Shown here: positions 12,016-24,700 of the stretch, in pieces
How positions within the stretch are numbered: the first letter of the stretch is position 1
Layout of the letters: each line of letters opens with the position of its first letter
From: Trichobilharzia szidati
Lineage: Eukaryota > Platyhelminthes > Trematoda > Strigeidida > Schistosomatidae
Assembly: GCA_944472155.2 (NCBI GenBank)
Contig: OX235279.1
Location: 61,229,564-61,293,563 of the forward strand
Direction: 5' to 3'
Length of the DNA: 64,000 nt
The notes under the pieces: generated by a model
Told to the model about the DNA's origin: nothing
Databases searched by the model: none
Seen by the model: only the letters and a program-made list of their open reading frames with translations
Program-made: the position numbers and the translations under genes

Positions 12016-12260
12016 TTACCTGGGCGATTTAATTTTTGTCATCCTGGTTACTAATTCACTCTTCAGGTCAAGTGGTGACAGTCCATATGGGTGTGATTGC
12101 CCAAATATCGAAGTCAGTAAACGAGTTGTGGGAACTGACGGTTCCTTGAGAAGCCTTAGGTTAAGATCACCAGGTACCACTGTCTTCCTTGTGTCTAATT
12201 TGCATACGGACAGAGACAAGGTGCCTAACTAGGCTTTATCGAATCCCGTTCCTTTCGTTT
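12016..12260 (-). pseudogene. Possible BEL/Pao-type pol relic
   Basis: A minus-strand frame contains TTRLLTSIFGQSHPYGLSPL followed by a DLKSELVTRM-like stretch. This resembles the conserved LLS-x-IFDPxGLxSPxxLxAKLL block after the RT domain of BEL/Pao (peptidase A17-associated) elements. The preceding VVPGDLNLRLLKEPSVPTT fits the same region weakly. Neighbouring frames are broken. The match is short and the call could be wrong. Confidence 0.35.
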
Positions 12261-13573
12261 CTAGCGTACCTTGAAATGACACCATGAATGGTAATGAACT
12301 TTGCATGAGGAATATGGAGATGTTATCTAAAACCACCTGCGCTTCCGACAATCTCCCATCCAATGTCTCTGTCAGTGGTCACGGGCGATTAAATGGCACT
12401 TCTCTTTTTCAAAGCGGCTCCTCCATCATTTTCACATCAGTTAAATCTTCCCCCAAAACCAAGGCCACTTGAAACCAATAGCAACATAACAACAGGCGTT
12501 TTTGAGGGGATATGCAATAAAGTTGCTCTCCATTACCTGGACGGTATCGGTGTGACTCAATAAACAGGCTATGTATAGCAGAAAGATTTCACTTACAGAG
12601 CACATGAAAAATATAATTTGTCATTAAACCCGCATACAAACAGGCTACGACGCTACGAAAAGCAGGGGTGTACAATAAAGCCACTCGATGTGAGGTGGGA
12701 TAGCTTGACTTTAGTGAATCGACTTCGTATACCTCCTACATGAACTTCCAGAATCGATGTAGAGTCGTCCGATGAGACTGAAGTAACAGTTTTTCGCCGG
12801 TAGATCTAGGGTTTCGGTATGAGATACTGTGACACCTCTGAACCTAGAAATGTGCACGGCGTGCTCCTCGTGGTTGGAAGTTCGGTCTAACAAGTCTTGC
12901 GGAGTTTGTTTAAGCTGATTTCAATTGACTAACTTCCGGTGTTAAGCTTGGGGTTTTCGATCGAGTGAATTTCTCAGTTTGCGCAATAACCGTTAAGTTG
13001 AGAGACTCATGATGTGTTAATCGTGCAACGTTTCCCACCCACAATTTCTAAAATGTGTCAATAAATTGGGTTGATTGCTAGTAATTACTGCGAAGGCAGA
13101 ATAGTTATTTTCTGGGGGAATATGACGTTCGAGGGAATGTAACTGGTCCCTAGACATTGCTAAATAGCTGATGCCTGTCTGCTCCGTCGTCCTTACCAGA
13201 CTAATATAAAACTAGTGCAAGAGATTAATTTGTCTGAGAAGAAGTTTTAAGTTTTTGCACTGGCCGGCCCACTCCTTATTTGTGCAACTGGTTGACTATC
13301 TCTCTAGAGAAGTGAAGGTCTTTTCAGCTCACGCTTAGCGTATAAACAAGTGGTTACATACATTTTGCGGTACTTCAAAAACAGGATATCTATAAATCTT
13401 TGAAACAGTTTGTGCACTATTCTGATAGCCAAGTGCCATGAACAGAAACTCATGCGGCTTAAATTATTCGATTCCGCCTATTTTGGAGTGCCTTCCTCAG
13501 ATGACAGGATGCTGCGATACTTCCGAACAAAGTTGAATTTGTAAGGTATTTACTACCTCATAAATTTAGAAAA

Positions 13574-14145
13574 CAGAAAGATTGAGCGAAGAAATATTTA
13601 CTTTTCAATTAGATCCTCATCTCTGGCTCTGCTTTCTTTCTCTATGGTAAAGCTTATTGCTGAATGGGAATCATTAAACTTGTCAAGGATGTTCATTGCA
13701 TCATTCTCCTTTTCCATAACCAGAAACTTATAACCCCCTTAAACCTTTAGAAATTATTATTGTCCAAATTATTGTATTTTTTTCTGACCACTTCACTCTT
13801 AGTTACAAGTTATCACTGTCCAAATCGTTTTATTTTCTTTAACGATCTGTTACGTAATCAACCTGTGCACAAGCTTATTCATTGAGTACTCTTCATTTTT
13901 CCAAAATTGTGCATTGTGCAATCCACGTGTTGTAACCATTCCTACCTTTTAACTGTGTGTATTAATTTTCTTCGTTACTTACCACCCCATTGACATGTTG
14001 ACATTGACTAATTATTGTTAACAAACATATTGCCACTTGATTGGTAAATTGCTGTGTATTGTAAAAAAAATGCGACATATATTAAAGCAGAGCCAGAGGT
14101 TAGGATCTAATTGAAGAGTAAATATTTCTTCGCTCAATTTTTCTG
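13574..14145. repeat. Foldback element with 62-bp inverted arms
   Basis: The arms at 13574-13635 and 14084-14145 are inverted complements with about 90% identity, separated by 448 bp of AT-rich non-coding sequence. This could be a MITE or an inverted retroelement end. No target-site duplication was identified. Confidence 0.6.
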
Positions 14146-17100
14146 TTAGGTCGTTGAAACTTAAAATCCCTCTAGTATTTTTTCTGGGACATTTTGACTG
14201 ATAGCAGAGGAGATTAGACAAAATTCAACCATCCCTCGGCCCGTATATCTGGCTGTTTCTTTCACTACTACTTGTCGCTTCTGTCCATTCACTGGTAATT
14301 CGCAACATTCTAGGAAGTCTATGCCAGGGATTACTTGGTGTAGCTCAACGAAAATGAAGATGCATAGAAACTGTCAATTAAACTTCAGGCGAAGGATCAG
14401 TGCTTTCTGTCCGAAAATCACAGAATGTGATTTATCAGCAGCCTTCAGCATGATTGAGGACATTTTTTATCCCTGCTCTGCGTGATATTGATTGCAACTC
14501 CGTATCAAGCATGATTCCTGTTACATTATTGTTGAAGAAGTCACACAAGATTGGTTCTTCTTCACTTTATAGATCTCAACAAACGTCTCCTTCTAAGTAA
14601 TCTGAAAAGTGACGAACAACCTTCAAAACGTTATGTACTCTTCGCCAATAAGTTATGGGGTCGTTGCTAATAAGCTATGGTGTGACCAAGTGTAAATATA
14701 CGCTAATGAGATGTGACGGACGATAGCGTACAGACTGGTACTGCTGAGTACTTAATTTGTCCTGGCGCGAAGAGGCAAATCAGAAGACCACCATGTTCAC
14801 GACGATATGTGTATTTTTCACAAGAGAAAATAACTGTCACACAAAGTGTGAGTGGAAAAGTACTAAGAGTACGAAAAAGTGTGAAAGTGAGAGTTAGCTG
14901 TACAATACAAGAGTATATATGAAAATGACTAACATACATGAACCAATAAGATAGACAGTAGTTTTTCTTACCACCATTGGATTCTGATTGGTTGTAATGT
15001 CATGTGACAAAAAGTCATCTATTGTTTATTTAGTTAATGGACAGACAAAACATATTGTGAGTTATAATGGAATAACGATCAATATACACTCAGTAAAATA
15101 TACCAGACTGTCCAAACAGAGCAGACATCATGTGACTACATATCACAAAGACACTACATTTCCGTCTTCTTTGCATCGCAGAAGCCCTAGACAATAATTT
15201 AGAAGAACCAGATCTATGCATAAAAAGAAAATTATTCAGCCACTTCTACTACCATGGTTACAAATCTGTTGATCTGACTTAACTTTTGCTTGTATGCTCA
15301 TTTTTCTAACTTCTTAAAACTCTTACGTAATTCCTTATGTTATTTTGTTTTCATGTACACCCTGAGCACAACTCTTTCACCAAAATATTCGTGTTATTAC
15401 GTAACTCTTCTGTAACAATCGTCTGTGACATCGCTTCCGTTACTACCCTCTTATATCAACATTCAGTTCCTCTGAACACTACTCTGAACCATACTGGAAA
15501 TCGGGTTGACAGCGACAGAGCTTGTATAGCCATGTATTGTATTTCGCACAACCTTTCTCAGGCTCTACGAATACGACTTTTACGTACAGCAGACAATCGA
15601 AATTCATCTGAATAAAATAAATCTGTGTCTTCCAAACGAATTTCTTGTCCTGACCATCCATATCATAAATAAAGTCGTACAAAATAATATTTTCTCTCTC
15701 TTCATAACTATAATTTGATATCACTAATTTGTAGAGTGCCGGTAATGCTGTAAATAGGTCAAACTGTGCCAACTCTACTAAACAGAAATTGCCTGGTGTT
15801 CAATAAATCAGTACTCTACGTATCTTGTAAGTACTGATAAAAATATGCAAACTGAAAAAGCTCTGATAAATAGTAACGTGCTCTTTAGAGCAGTGTATTT
15901 GGATATAATTAGAAGTCGAGATAATTCTAGAAAAACGGTGTAATAACCTATCTAGTTTGAAAAGCTACACAACCGACTCAGAAAATGTAACTGTCCATTA
16001 CATAAGTAGAGAACAGCGAAATGGCGTAGGCGCCACTCTGTACGTGTATATCTTAAAATGAGTCTTGAACATTAGAATGTGCCCTATAAAATGATTATCA
16101 TTACTATTTTAGCTAACTCAATGAAATGTACCAGGATAATCTGAGATCATGTTTTTATTATTCCGTGGATTCTTCTCAGCTGGTTACAACCTGAAGAATA
16201 CCAAAATTACAAATTAAATTAAAGTTCTGACCATACTTTCTCACGATGATAATGAGTAACTTATTAGAAATTAAAGTAACATTGGTCGGGAATGATGTAA
16301 GCTGTTGAATACTTAAGAGTGAAAAGGATTGACTATCTATAGAAGAATTGCATGACTAAGCTTGGAAACAAAATGACATAGTTCAACAGATGTTTTGTCG
16401 CTAGAATCAAAGTCTAACTAGAAAGACCATAAAAAGCTTAAGGTTACGTAACCCCAGAAAAACACGTTTTTATAAAATAGACAACAAAGTGGGAGGTAGG
16501 TTTGGTTATGTTTAAACGAAAAATCAAGTTTTCTAAACAGGACAGACAGAAGATGACGTAGTGACATTTGTGTACTTTGTTATCACCAAGGCGGTGCAAG
16601 ATTCAGTGCTTCCATTGAAGATTAAATAAACAGTGTTGTCCTCCAGTGTCATCTTCATTAGCGTTTATTTATCGTGTGATTAGGTCACTAGATCATTAAA
16701 TAATTCAGTGTGATATACTTTCTTATCCTTAAATTCCAACATATGATAACATAGCGGAAAAGTGAGAATAGCAAATGCATTTTTGTCATTTATGTGGCAG
16801 TTTCTAGATTCTATGGGAAGAGGAGTCTATTATGATTTTTGACGGTAAAGTAGATGTCTGACAAGGTGTTTGAAGTTTAAAAGTCAATACACACCTGAGG
16901 AATCGACTGAACAGAAACATACATGTCTTAACTTTTTTTTCTTATTGTGCAAATGTGGGATTTTAAGTTACTTAAACCGTATTCTTTCATCGTTTTTCAA
17001 AAATTAAATTATTAGCTGTTACATGGAGCTCAGACGAAGATCAAAACTTGATGACTTCATTGCTTGGTGTAACATTTCTGTCTTCTTCGTATCCGGCTTC

Positions 17101-18167
17101 GAGTAACATGGTCTCAACTGCACTAAAATAGCGCATCAAGGAAGCTTGACTCTGTATACACTGAAACATTTAACTACTAAATAAAATAATACCTACTGTC
17201 TCATGAACTAACTTATTTATCTCATTTAGCTTGTGCTTCCCTTTTGTGGTGTTTCAGTCATACATGGAGAAAGTAACGGGAGTGAAAAATTTGAGGCCTT
17301 CCAAGATGATCTACTTCCAGCTATTGTCTGACACCCATGTACTCGATCAAAATGTGCCACAACCCCTATTGAACAATCCAAATGTACTGTATTAAAAGTA
17401 GCCTGTAGTTAGCCATTTTTTCATGCATCTGTTTGACTGTCAAATTTTTAAGCCTTGGTTGGAATTCACCAAACTGACATGATTTTCCGGTACCTAGCTT
17501 TTCACGGTTTAGAATGCAACAGTTTGGTCCTTATCATACTAGAGTGGAAGTATCAACTCCGTGTATAGAGATAGATGAAACAGTCTGCCATATCTCTTGT
17601 TTATCCTTGATTTGAAGATATATATGTCAATGAATAATAAATTCAGTGACTCGATGATGCTTTATGTTCCTTTAATTCATGTTTAACAGTGCTCCACTTC
17701 ATTTATGCCAGATGGTTCTCGAGTTCCCTTCACGCTTGGGCAATTGCTGTGATACATTTATTTCTTGCTGGAATGTACAGCTTCTTGCACTTTTAGGTTA
17801 TGGGTAGGATAAACTCGTTCTAGCATATCTACCTACTCTTAAGTAAATTGTGGATCTCTAGATTTACCCATGTGGGACACCGTTTGTCGGCCTTTAGAGG
17901 CAGTCCATTAGATGTCGACCTCAGTTACCTGGAAGTATACATTCCTCGGTAGTATTGTAACAACAGAAGACAAGGGCCAGACAACAGAACGTTTATTACG
18001 GTAAATCAACACGTATTTATAGATTTTGATGTACATTATTGTAGGTTAATGTTAGTTGAAAATACACTCTGTTGATTGGTCGTTTCTCACACAAAGTTAA
18101 CCTTGCATCTCTTGTGGCTGTGTCAGTTCATCTATATGTTAACTGTATCCGGTTGTCCATCTTGACC

Positions 18168-18296
18168 TTGACCTTAATTACTGTCAACCAATTTGGCTAG
18201 CAACCATCTCTCACCACAACATGACTAATATTTGCTACATAAACATTGACCTCAATTACTGTCAACCAATTTGGCTAGCAACCATCTCTCACCACA
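18168..18296 (+). repeat. 51-bp direct duplication, period 78
   Basis: 18168-18218 and 18246-18296 match with one difference. Each contains CAACCAATTTGGCTAGCAAC. This is a simple tandem duplication with a short spacer. Confidence 0.8.
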
Positions 18297-19010
18297 GTAT
18301 AAGGACGATTTGCACTTCGTGGTAATCATAACTGTGCAATATCATATGGGTAGAGTTTACGCAGAATATTTTTGATAATGTGTTCTCGAAATTAAAGTTT
18401 TTTGATCTTACGTAAAAGGATTCAATTACACTGATATCTGACTGCTGAACTGCCTAACACCCACATACTTCTCATTTATGAAAATAATTAAGTTCATCAT
18501 GATAACTGAAGTGGAACCTATGTCCCAAGTGTCTTGGGGCGTCTGAAACTGAAGTGATTCTGTTATTTGAATGTAATTTAAACAAAGATCTAATATAAAG
18601 ACATATCAAGAACAGTTCTTTAAAAACAAAATTTATGTTACAAAAGACATAGTACAATACATAAAAACTATGAAAATAATTGACGGATAGAACGCAATGT
18701 GTTCAAAAAGGATAAAAGTTTATAAATTTTCATAAAGGCCATCAGTGATACCTTTAGATATTTAGAAAACCATCATCAGCTTTTCCTTTTAAAAGCATAG
18801 TTCTTTCTCCCTGAAAAAGCTTCCATTAATCTTACGTTAACAGATTTCGAAGAGCATCCAAAGCGTTAAACTAACAAACAAAAGCATAGTCCAATCAAAA
18901 ATCAACTAAGAACAAATTGAGGTTGGTGAAACTTAGATATGACGGAGAAGATTTGTTGCTCAGGTGGATCACTTTGAAGTGGTTGTGTTCTGTGAGTTGA
19001 ATAGTTAATT

Positions 19011-19052
19011 TGCGAAGCTTTCATCACCCTACTAGGTGACATCTTCAGCGCA
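19011..19052 (-). ncRNA. Candidate hammerhead-like motif (left arm)
   Basis: Mirror copy of the motif at 21628-21669. See that entry for the pairing. Confidence 0.35.
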
Positions 19053-19565
19053 TACTTCAATTTGAAGTGAGCTTTTAGATTTCTCCACGAGTTTATTAAT
19101 CATCTCTCCTGGTGACCTTGGACGTGAATGGTTGTTTTTGTGAGTTTTCACACCTTCTAGGCTACTTGTATTGGAACTGATTGTTTCTTTGACTTGAACT
19201 TTGACCCTTTGTGTGTGAGGTTTCTTTCTTATCGGTTGATAAATTTTGTCAATCTCGATGTATCTATTGATTGATGATTCACTGGAATGCCAAGCTTCTA
19301 AAAATTCTCTAGCATTTTTGTTGTTTCCTCTGTCTAATATTTGAACATTGTCCCAATCGAATTGATGCCCGTGGTTGTCTGTATGTAGTGATATGAGGGA
19401 GTGGATGTCATGTCTTTTGACGGCTAGCTTATGTTCGTGGATACGAAAACGAAGGGGAAGTCCACTTTGGCCAATGTAGTGTTTTTCGCAGTTGTTACAA
19501 TTTATTTTGTAGATGATGTTGGTTTTATCTTCTTTCGCTGTTGAGTCTTTTGGTTGACATAGCAC
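19032..19565 (-). CDS. GIY-YIG endonuclease frame (left arm copy)
   Basis: This minus-strand frame encodes the C-terminal endonuclease of a Penelope-like element. Such nucleases nick DNA to prime reverse transcription. It contains the zinc-type CNNCEKHYIGQSGLPLRFR segment (Y-IG core), a conserved HEHK, and HDNHGH-like and ILDRGNN blocks, and it ends CAEDVT. The downstream end overlaps the hammerhead-like motif. The frame is intact, but it is detached from any RT on its own strand, so it is a duplicated fragment and not a working gene. Confidence 0.8.
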   Translation of the reverse strand: MLCQPKDSTAKEDKTNIIYKINCNNCEKHYIGQSGLPLRFRIHEHKLAVKRHDIHSLISLHTDNHGHQFDWDNVQILDRGNNKNAREFLEAWHSSESSINRYIEIDKIYQPIRKKPHTQRVKVQVKETISSNTSSLEGVKTHKNNHSRPRSPGEMINKLVEKSKSSLQIEVCAEDVT

Positions 19566-19712
19566 TGAGTGAAGTGATTTTGTTGGTTTGTGTGAGACAT
19601 CAATTCCTAAAGGTTTGACGGGTCTTGCAGTGATTTATCATATATCCTTTATATATGGCAGGGCGACTTTCTTTGGGGGCTTTTGGTTTGATTGGTTGGC
19701 TTGGGGTTATAT

Positions 19713-20967
19713 GTCATTACTCAAGTCATCAAACTGGAACGAGGAAACACAGGAAGAGATACGCCAAACAATTGTGCCAATGGTCAAACAGAAAAAACAA
19801 CACACACAACTCAACTCTGAAGAACTAAAGGCCTTCAAAAAACTGAAAAATAGGAAAGACATCGTCATTCTGCCAGCCGACAAAGGAAGAACAACAATAG
19901 TCATGGAGAGAGAAGAATACACCAAGAAAGCTGAAGAACTACTCAAAGACGAGGATTTATACCAACAACTTTTATCGAATTCCATACAAACATTGGACAA
20001 CCGCATCCAAAGGACCTTAAACAAGCTCACAAAAACTGGACAGATCACAAAACAAGACCAATGGCGAATGAAATCCAGTGGACCAGTCCTACGCCGATTC
20101 TACGGCAGACCCAAAATACACAAGCCAAATGTCCCACTACGACCAATTGTATCGCTCCCATGAACTCTAACATATAACTTATCCAAAGAATTATACAGAA
20201 AACTGAAGCACTTAACGGAATCTTGCGACCACTCCATCAACTCTGCTATCGAATTTCTAGAGAAAATCAAAGGCATCCAAATAGATGAACAAGAAATAAT
20301 GATATCCTTCGACGTCACAGCATTATATACCTCAATCGGACAAAAACTAGCAAAGGAAACCATGGAACAATTACTCAGCAACGACGAACACCTCCCACAA
20401 CAATCAAAAATGCAACACAAGCTGGATGGAATGCATAAACCTATGCCTAACAACGTACTTCCAATTCATCGGCCAAGTATATGAACAAGTCAAAGGAACA
20501 CCCATGGGATAGCTAATATCAGGTTTAATTGCAAAAGCAGTGATGCAAAGACTCGAAAACATAATCCTACCAAACATAAAACTCCAAGATTTGGATACGT
20601 TACGTGGACGACACATTTGTAATAGTCAAAAGAAACCAGTTAGATAAAACCCACAACTTAATAAACAAGGACATCATATTCACAAGAGAAGAGGAATGAG
20701 AAAACCAGATCCTATTTTTGGACGTCTTAGTCAAGCGAACAACCACAGGAGAATTAGAAATTCAAGTCTATAGAAAATCAACTCACACAGACCAAATCCT
20801 GAATTACAACAGCAACCATCCAATAGCACACAAGAGGAATTGCATACAAACACTATACAAGAGAGCCAGGACTCATTGCAGCACTCCCATCTCAAGGAAA
20901 ATTGAAGAAAAATATCTCATGGACGTCTTCCAAAAGAATGGATATCCACCGAATTTCATCAAAAGAT
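19713..20967 (+). pseudogene. Penelope-like reverse transcriptase, broken
   Basis: The plus-strand translation shows the RT in order: DIVILPADKGRTTIVMEREE (19856 onward), then FYGRPKIHKPNVPLRPIVS, a stop at 20161, and MISFDVTALYTSI (RT motif A, near 20300). A frameshift follows, then GQVYEQVKGTPMG with a stop, then YVDDTFVI (the catalytic YxDD motif, near 20600) in yet another frame. After further stops comes an open thumb-like stretch from 20718. The family normally encodes RT and GIY-YIG in one long frame. Here at least four breaks make it inactive. Confidence 0.85.
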
Positions 20968-21084
20968 ATATAACCCCAAGCCAACCAATCAAACCAAAAG
21001 CCCCCAAAGAAAGTCGCCCTGCCATATATAAAGGATATATGATAAATCACTGCAAGACCCGTCAAACCTTTAGGAATTGATGTC

Positions 21085-21648
21085 TCACACAAACCAACAA
21101 AATCACTTCACTCAGTGCTATGTCAACCAAAAGACTCAACAGCGAAAGAAGATAAAACCAACATCATCTACAAAATAAATTGTAACAACTGCGAAAAACA
21201 CTACATTGGCCAAAGTGGACTTCCCCTTCGTTTTCGTATCCACGAACATAAGCTAGCCGTCAAAAGACATGACATCCACTCCCTCATATCACTACATACA
21301 GACAACCACGGGCACCAATTCGATTGGGACAATGTTCAAATATTAGACAGAGGAAACAACAAAAATGCTAGAGAATTTTTAGAAGCTTGGCATTCCAGTG
21401 AATCATCAATCAATAGATACATCGAGATTGACAAAATTTATCAACCGATAAGAGAGAAACCTCACACACAAAGGGTCAAAGTTCAAGTCAAAGAAACAAT
21501 CAGTTCCAATACAAGTAGCCTAGAAGGTGTGAAAACTCACAAAAGCAACCATTCACGTCCAAGGTCACCAGGAGAGATGATTAATAAACTCGTGGAGAAA
21601 TCTAAAAGCTCACTTCAAATTGAAGTATGCGCTGAAGATGTCACCTAG
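21085..21648 (+). pseudogene. GIY-YIG endonuclease domain (right arm copy)
   Basis: This is the C-terminal domain of the Penelope-like polyprotein in its natural position after the RT. The frame includes the linker GIDVSHKPTKSLHSVLCQPK, typical of the family, then the nuclease core with CNNCEKHYIGQSG. There is no natural ATG because the domain is normally translated as part of a longer protein. The upstream frame is broken near 21040-21060, so it is probably not expressed from this copy. Confidence 0.8.
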
Positions 21649-21669
21649 TAGGGTGATGAAAGCTTCGCA
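21628..21669 (+). ncRNA. Candidate hammerhead-like ribozyme motif
   Basis: A CUGANGA-type core (CTGAAGA, 21632-21638) and a downstream GAAA (21658-21661) flank a stem (GUCACC with GGUGAU) with one bulged U. TGCG (21628-21631) pairs with CGCA (21666-21669) as stem I. Between GAAA and stem I lies a very short self-complementary AGCU-like segment, as in minimal hammerheads that work as dimers. Minimal hammerheads are known from Penelope-like elements. The extra U and the overlap with coding sequence lower confidence. Confidence 0.4.
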
Positions 21670-21700
21670 AATTAACTATTCAACTCACAGAACACAACCA

Positions 21701-24700
21701 CATCAAAAGAAGTTGGTGAAACCGTTTAAACGTCTTCATCCTTTGTTGTATTGGAATACGCGTTTCGACGTCACAGAGTTATTGGTCTCAGCTGAAAGGA
21801 AATTTGTCTGTAGATCGTTACACGTTGATTATCGTTAATAGATATTCGTGTGAATTTCGGGCCATGGTACCATAGTGTTAAGACGACAGGAGAGAATCGA
21901 GGAGGGATTTACACCATAACACATACTTATCCCTTGGAGATCGCTCTGTTCCACATAAATCCAAGTATGTTTCTGTAGAAGACAGAAAATACCGTCAGAT
22001 AAATTTCATGGATGTGGTGAAATCAAACAACTTATTATCAAAGAGATCGTAAGTATGTTACTTAGTGGTCTTTCAGCCCTCTTTGAATAGGCAACAGTCG
22101 CCAAAGTAGAACAGTGCACTCACAATATGTCTGTTCATATTTTTCTACAAAACATATGTACAGCGTTATTGCACCACGATTCCCGATATTCTACTCGCTT
22201 AGAGAACGTACATAGAAGGGTGCCTAAAGCCATCAATGAGACAGAACACCGAATGTATGACGGTTGTTTCCGAACGGCTGGACTCTCAGAACAAGGAATA
22301 ATTCGACAACGGCTCACAAAAAGTGATCGAAAACCAAACTAAATCAAATGAGATGAAGTGCTGGAAGGGCAAATGTTACTCACCGGAGAAACTCAAAAGA
22401 AGCTGCACCAGAGGAAGCAGCCACAAAGCTGTTCAACTTCATTCACCTCAGTGCCTGTGAAGTGTCCCATACTCTGTCCGGTGACAGCTTCACGAGGAGG
22501 CTAAGCAGCTATACATAAAAAGGTCTGCTCACATATGGAGGCTCGGTCTACTTCTAGAGGAATATAATCTTATAACATTCATGCTAACTGTTTATTTCAC
22601 TTAATTTATTCCTGTTTATCCTCCCATCTTGTTTTCCTCCACTACTTTCTCCTCATCATATCTGTCATATATAGGATTTATTTTGCTATGTCCTACTTAT
22701 TTTGTCAACTCATTCTCTCGACTGCACTTCTAATATGTTAATACCGCATTTTCTAGAATTTTATTGACTTATAAGTCAGTAATAATTTTCTAATATATTG
22801 AAGGAGTGACAGGTGAAACGACAATCGCAAGTACTATGTACAAATCATAGGATTTCTCCAAAATAAAGTAGCAGCTTTGCTCTTACTGCATTCAGTCGAG
22901 AAGATAGAGCTGTACAGTGGAATCCACGAAAGATTAAGACTAGATTCAAGACACCGAGCAGTTAGTGCCAATAAATCTATTATTTTATGCACGCTTATCA
23001 CAAAGATATTAGATACTAAATACTGTTCAAACATTCAAGCAATGTAATTGATTCACCATCAAAAATTTACAGTCATCGACCCAACCAAACTTAACTCCAT
23101 CCATTCTCATTTAATCAAGGTAGTAAACCCGCTCATAGCATTCTAGAATAAGTGGAGAGGCTGCAGTAGTAAATACCTGAGTCTCTGTTGAGAATAGTAT
23201 TTGTCAAACAGAGATTTCCTATCTTTTAATGATAGAGTAATTGGTTTACGTCAACATATTTACAGTTAAAACCTTATTTCAGAGTGTTGATGCACTCCCT
23301 ATCTCCCGAATGCCTTCTAACAATCTAGTCAGTTCACTGGTTATAGTTTCCACTCAATGTTTACAAATGAACAAGAGAAATTTAATGTGAAAACTTCTTT
23401 ATGATACATCTGGACATGAAGATTGTTTAAGAGTCAACCCTCGTTAGGTAGTTTATAATTAACCAACCAAACATAGCAATGGCTAAGTAGATCGGACAGT
23501 GAAACTGTTACCGGTCGAATGAACTTTAGTCTCTCCCGCTCACCATCTATCCTTTTGAGTATCGCCATGAAACCACACTTCTTACTCTGATGCTACCACG
23601 ACAATCTAATGCTCAAATTCCAACGCCTCATCACCACAATGGAATAAGCCATTAGCATCAATAAGTTGCAAGATATCTTTGAAAGTAGAGTTCGTTGGCT
23701 GAAGGTTTATATGTAACAGAACACTTTATTCTCCATTTCGCAATTGCAGCTAGTTTGTCTACAATTCATGGATAGTCCTTTCCTAGCGTTACAATTACAT
23801 TTCAGTAACTAAGCTTTTGTACGGAATTAATGACAAACTAATCTAATAATGGTATAGATAAACCAGGAGGGCAGCAGTTGCATTAGAAGGCGAATTCGCT
23901 TAGCCTGCTGGTGGGCAAGTGAAGATAAGGAATCCAAGACAGAAAAATCAAGGTTTGAGTAAAGCAAAAACAGTGGTTTGTGCAGAATAAAGTGATATCG
24001 CCAGTTATTTTGTCGTTCTCTCTTCAGCCGAGTACAGCCTAAAAGATCAACAAAATATATGTACAAAGAACATTTTAACGTTCTTGCAAAGGTGACGTGA
24101 TATCAGTCAGCAGGAGACGCCAAAATTAATAGTGTTCAAATTCGAAATGTTTGGAGACATTAATTAAAGGAGTTTCACCATAAATGATACCATCTTATTT
24201 CGCACGCACCACTGTCGTTACTTCATTCGAATTTATAAAAGGTAGTAAGTGTGTGAAACAGAGAAGGTTATTAAGCATTCAATAAGGTTCAGTAGCGAAT
24301 AAAACCCTACATATAATGAAAGCATATATCCTAACTAGCAATTCATTTTTGTCAGTTTGAACATTTGAAATGTTTCAATCTGAATGAAAAACCTGTCGAG
24401 GGAGCATATGGTTAACAGAACATCTCTTTAGAATTATAACTACTACCTGGACTACTCTAGACCTATCAAATTACTTATAATTCCCATAAGCCTTTTTCCC
24501 TTTCTAGGTCCACCATTTGCGGCTTCGTTTTTATGAGAGATCGTACAGGTTAATACGCGTAGGTCAGTATTGTTTAATAGCGACATCATAGTGGCCTAAA
24601 CAACAAAACACAGTCTTACAAGTTTCTGATCCGAACTCATCAGCCGACTGAATTATGACTTGAATTTGAGAGACCATGAAGAACTGAGTGAGGAAAGGAG

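Larger units (their letters stand above)
11414..18979. other. Long gene-free stretch
   Basis: I find no intact gene. The region contains a possible BEL/Pao relic, a foldback and a short tandem duplication, each listed separately. Open frames at 14713-14922, 14988-15197 and 15337-15615 (plus strand) and 12711-12893 (minus strand) are short and unrecognised. Confidence 0.5.
18980..19712 (-). repeat. Left inverted arm of Penelope-like element
   Basis: Reverse complement of 20968-21700 without indels. Coding comparison shows only two amino-acid differences (KNNH versus KSNH, IRKKPH versus IREKPH). Confidence 0.9.
18980..21700 (+). mobile_element. Penelope-like element with inverted endonuclease arms
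   Basis: A broken Penelope-like reverse transcriptase (19713-20967) is flanked by two 733-bp inverted arms, 18980-19712 and 20968-21700. Paired coordinates sum to 40680 along the whole length, so the arms align without gaps. Each arm carries a GIY-YIG endonuclease frame. Penelope-like elements are the eukaryotic retroelements that pair an RT with a GIY-YIG nuclease and often carry terminal pseudo-LTRs in direct or inverted orientation. The copy is non-autonomous because the RT has stops and frameshifts. Confidence 0.85.
20968..21700 (+). repeat. Right inverted arm of Penelope-like element
   Basis: The inverted partner of 18980-19712. It holds the 3' end of the thumb/linker region, the endonuclease frame and the hammerhead-like motif. 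A TGATAA pair of stops near 21040 interrupts the RT-to-endonuclease linker and is present in both arms. Confidence 0.9.

Noticed and set aside
14700..15260. Solo LTR starting TGTGACGG
   Set aside because: I could not find a second copy, a matching end or a target duplication in the window.
19588..19706. Plus-strand frame starting MCETSIPKG as a gene start
   Set aside because: It is the antisense of the left Penelope arm; the same peptide appears antisense to the right arm (21092-20967).
24625..24665. Hammerhead core on the minus strand (CTGATGAG ... GAAAC)
   Set aside because: Core words are present, but the segment between them cannot form a proper stem II and there is no closing stem.
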